6,198 bases of DNA, taken from assembly GCA_030673275.1 (NCBI GenBank), contig DAOVJL010000078.1, forward strand, positions 1-6,198, given 5' to 3'. This stretch comes from Sulfurimonas sp. (GTDB taxonomy: Bacteria > Campylobacterota > Campylobacteria > Campylobacterales > Sulfurimonadaceae). Below the pieces are notes generated by a model. It was not told the DNA's origin. It saw nothing but the letters and a program-made list of their open reading frames with translations, and searched no databases. A program made the position numbers and the translations under genes. Of the stretch, positions 5,418 to 6,198 are shown in pieces. How positions within the stretch are numbered: the first letter of the stretch is position 1; every line of letters begins with the position of its first letter.

Positions 5418-6091
5418 ATAAAAATAACTTCAAATTCTAAGTAATTAACTGGGTACTCATTTAATAGTTTTTTACTCTCTTTATAGCTCAATATTTTTCT
5501 CGCTCCACTTACACCGCTTTTTTTGATATATCTAAACATATCTCTGGTTGATTCAAACTCTAGTTTATAGTTAATTACTTCAAATTCCACGTCAAAATAT
5601 TTTTTTTGAAGTTCATTAACCTCATCTGCGCTTCTTAGTAAAGAGGTTATTGAAGCTGTCTCATTCAGGGTTTTAAAAGTATTTGATGTAAATATAGCTA
5701 AAGCTATTGGCGCGTTCAGGTTTTTAATATTTTTAAATACCATATCCAAGTCCTCTGCCCATTGAAGAGCAGAAGCTGAGAAAATATAATCATATTGACA
5801 TGTAAGCAGGTTTTCAAAAAGTGTTTTATCATTAAAATCACCGTAAACAGCTTCTATATTCTTTGATTTTGGATGCAGTTCTAACATACCCGGAGCAAAA
5901 TCAACTCCTGTAAAATGCTCATAATTCCAATCTATCGCCTTACATAGGCTTCCGTTTCCGCAACCCAAGTCTAAAATATTCAAAGGTTTATTATTTACCA
6001 GGGAGAGAAGTTTTTGGATAACTCTGTTTTGTATTACATTGTATTTGTCATACTCTAAAGCATGTTTGGAGAATTCTGAACTTATTTTCAT
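5405..6091 (-). CDS. bioC: SAM-dependent methyltransferase, probably malonyl-ACP O-methyltransferase BioC
   Basis: The product is a 228-residue class I methyltransferase. The N-terminal FSKHALEYDKYNVIQNRV (7-24) is the typical BioC opening. Motif I is DLGCGNG (41-47), the acidic loop is GVDFAPGML (62-70), and SALQWAEDL (107-115) is the BioC-like post-motif segment, followed by an SNTFKTLNE region resembling the family's F-x-T-x-x-x-L-x-E. It is slightly shorter than E. coli BioC (about 250 residues). BioC methylates the free carboxyl of malonyl-ACP, so that fatty-acid synthesis can build the pimeloyl chain of biotin. No other biotin gene is visible here, so the specific call depends on the motifs. 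Its ATG overlaps the stop codon of the upstream permease gene (ATGA), indicating translational coupling. Its 3' end overlaps the convergent MOSC gene by 13 nt. No strong Shine-Dalgarno sequence is seen, which fits coupling. Confidence 0.7.
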   Translation of the reverse strand: MKISSEFSKHALEYDKYNVIQNRVIQKLLSLVNNKPLNILDLGCGNGSLCKAIDWNYEHFTGVDFAPGMLELHPKSKNIEAVYGDFNDKTLFENLLTCQYDYIFSASALQWAEDLDMVFKNIKNLNAPIALAIFTSNTFKTLNETASITSLLRSADEVNELQKKYFDVEFEVINYKLEFESTRDMFRYIKKSGVSGARKILSYKESKKLLNEYPVNYLEFEVIFIYSI

Positions 6092-6198
6092 CTTCTATTT
6101 GCAATCAAGGATATAATAAAAATGAAAAGGACACACAAAACTATTGTTGCACCTGATGGAAGTGAGTAGTAAAAAGAGAGTGTCATTCCTGCAGATAC
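6088..6198 (-). CDS. C-terminus of an ABC-3 family metal permease (ZnuB/MntB-like), partial
   Basis: Translated from the minus strand, the last 36 codons before TGA (6090-6088) read as a hydrophobic segment: AGMTLSFYYSLPSGATIVLC, then VLFIFIISLIANRR. The Leu-Pro-Ser-Gly-Ala-Thr-Ile-Val segment followed by a last membrane helix is typical of the C-terminus of ZnuB/MntB-type permeases, which move zinc or manganese across the inner membrane with a binding protein and an ATPase. The rest of the gene lies beyond the right edge. The stop codon overlaps the bioC-like start codon as ATGA, so the two are likely one operon. Zinc versus manganese cannot be told from this piece. Confidence 0.7.
   Translation of the reverse strand, partial: VSAGMTLSFYYSLPSGATIVLCVLFIFIISLIANRR

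Noticed and set aside
5400..5420. Bidirectional terminator between the MOSC gene and the methyltransferase
   Set aside because: The coding regions overlap here and no GC-rich inverted repeat with a T tract is present.

Overview
The window is AT-rich (around one third G+C by eye) and carries a sulfur-oxidation (Sox) locus. The gene set soxC-soxD-soxY-soxZ, followed by a metallo-beta-lactamase lipoprotein and a small thioredoxin-like protein, together with the codon use and intergenic style, suggests a Campylobacterota sulfur oxidiser of the Sulfurimonas/Sulfurovum type. This placement rests on recognition of gene order and protein style, not on a search. In that group the sox genes are known to be split between a soxXYZAB locus and a separate locus with soxCD and its own soxYZ. 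This window matches the second type: no soxA, soxB or soxX is present.

Layout, right to left along the minus strand. From 4732 down to the left edge run six genes in one direction: soxC (Mo-cofactor sulfane dehydrogenase subunit), soxD (diheme cytochrome c), soxY (Tat-exported sulfur carrier ending in GGCGG), soxZ (its partner), a SoxH-like MBL-fold lipoprotein, and a thioredoxin-like protein with a CGAC motif that is cut by the window edge. The first four are tightly spaced (17, 36 and 55 nt gaps) and each has a Shine-Dalgarno sequence. A near-consensus sigma-70 promoter (TTGACA, 18 bp, TATAAT) lies in the 244-bp AT-rich region upstream of soxC. The gaps on both sides of the MBL gene carry stem-loops (1391-1430, 1339-1372 and 251-280). 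These probably set the relative expression of the last two genes against soxCDYZ.

Right of the divergent region, a short single-domain MOSC protein is read on the plus strand away from soxC. It runs into a convergent BioC-like methyltransferase on the minus strand, with a 13-nt overlap of the 3' ends. The start codon of that methyltransferase overlaps (ATGA) the stop codon of a gene entering from the right edge, whose last 36 residues look like the C-terminus of an ABC-3 family zinc/manganese permease.

Working together: SoxY carries the sulfur substrate on its C-terminal cysteine, with SoxZ as partner. SoxCD oxidises the outer sulfane sulfur in the periplasm and passes electrons through the SoxD hemes. 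The MBL hydrolase and the thioredoxin-like protein probably serve accessory roles such as thiol/persulfide release or redox upkeep of SoxY (inference). No tRNA, rRNA, CRISPR, insertion sequence or prophage was seen. The core is a known system; the less-described parts are the hairpins bracketing the MBL gene, the promoter architecture, and the MOSC gene next to a molybdoenzyme.
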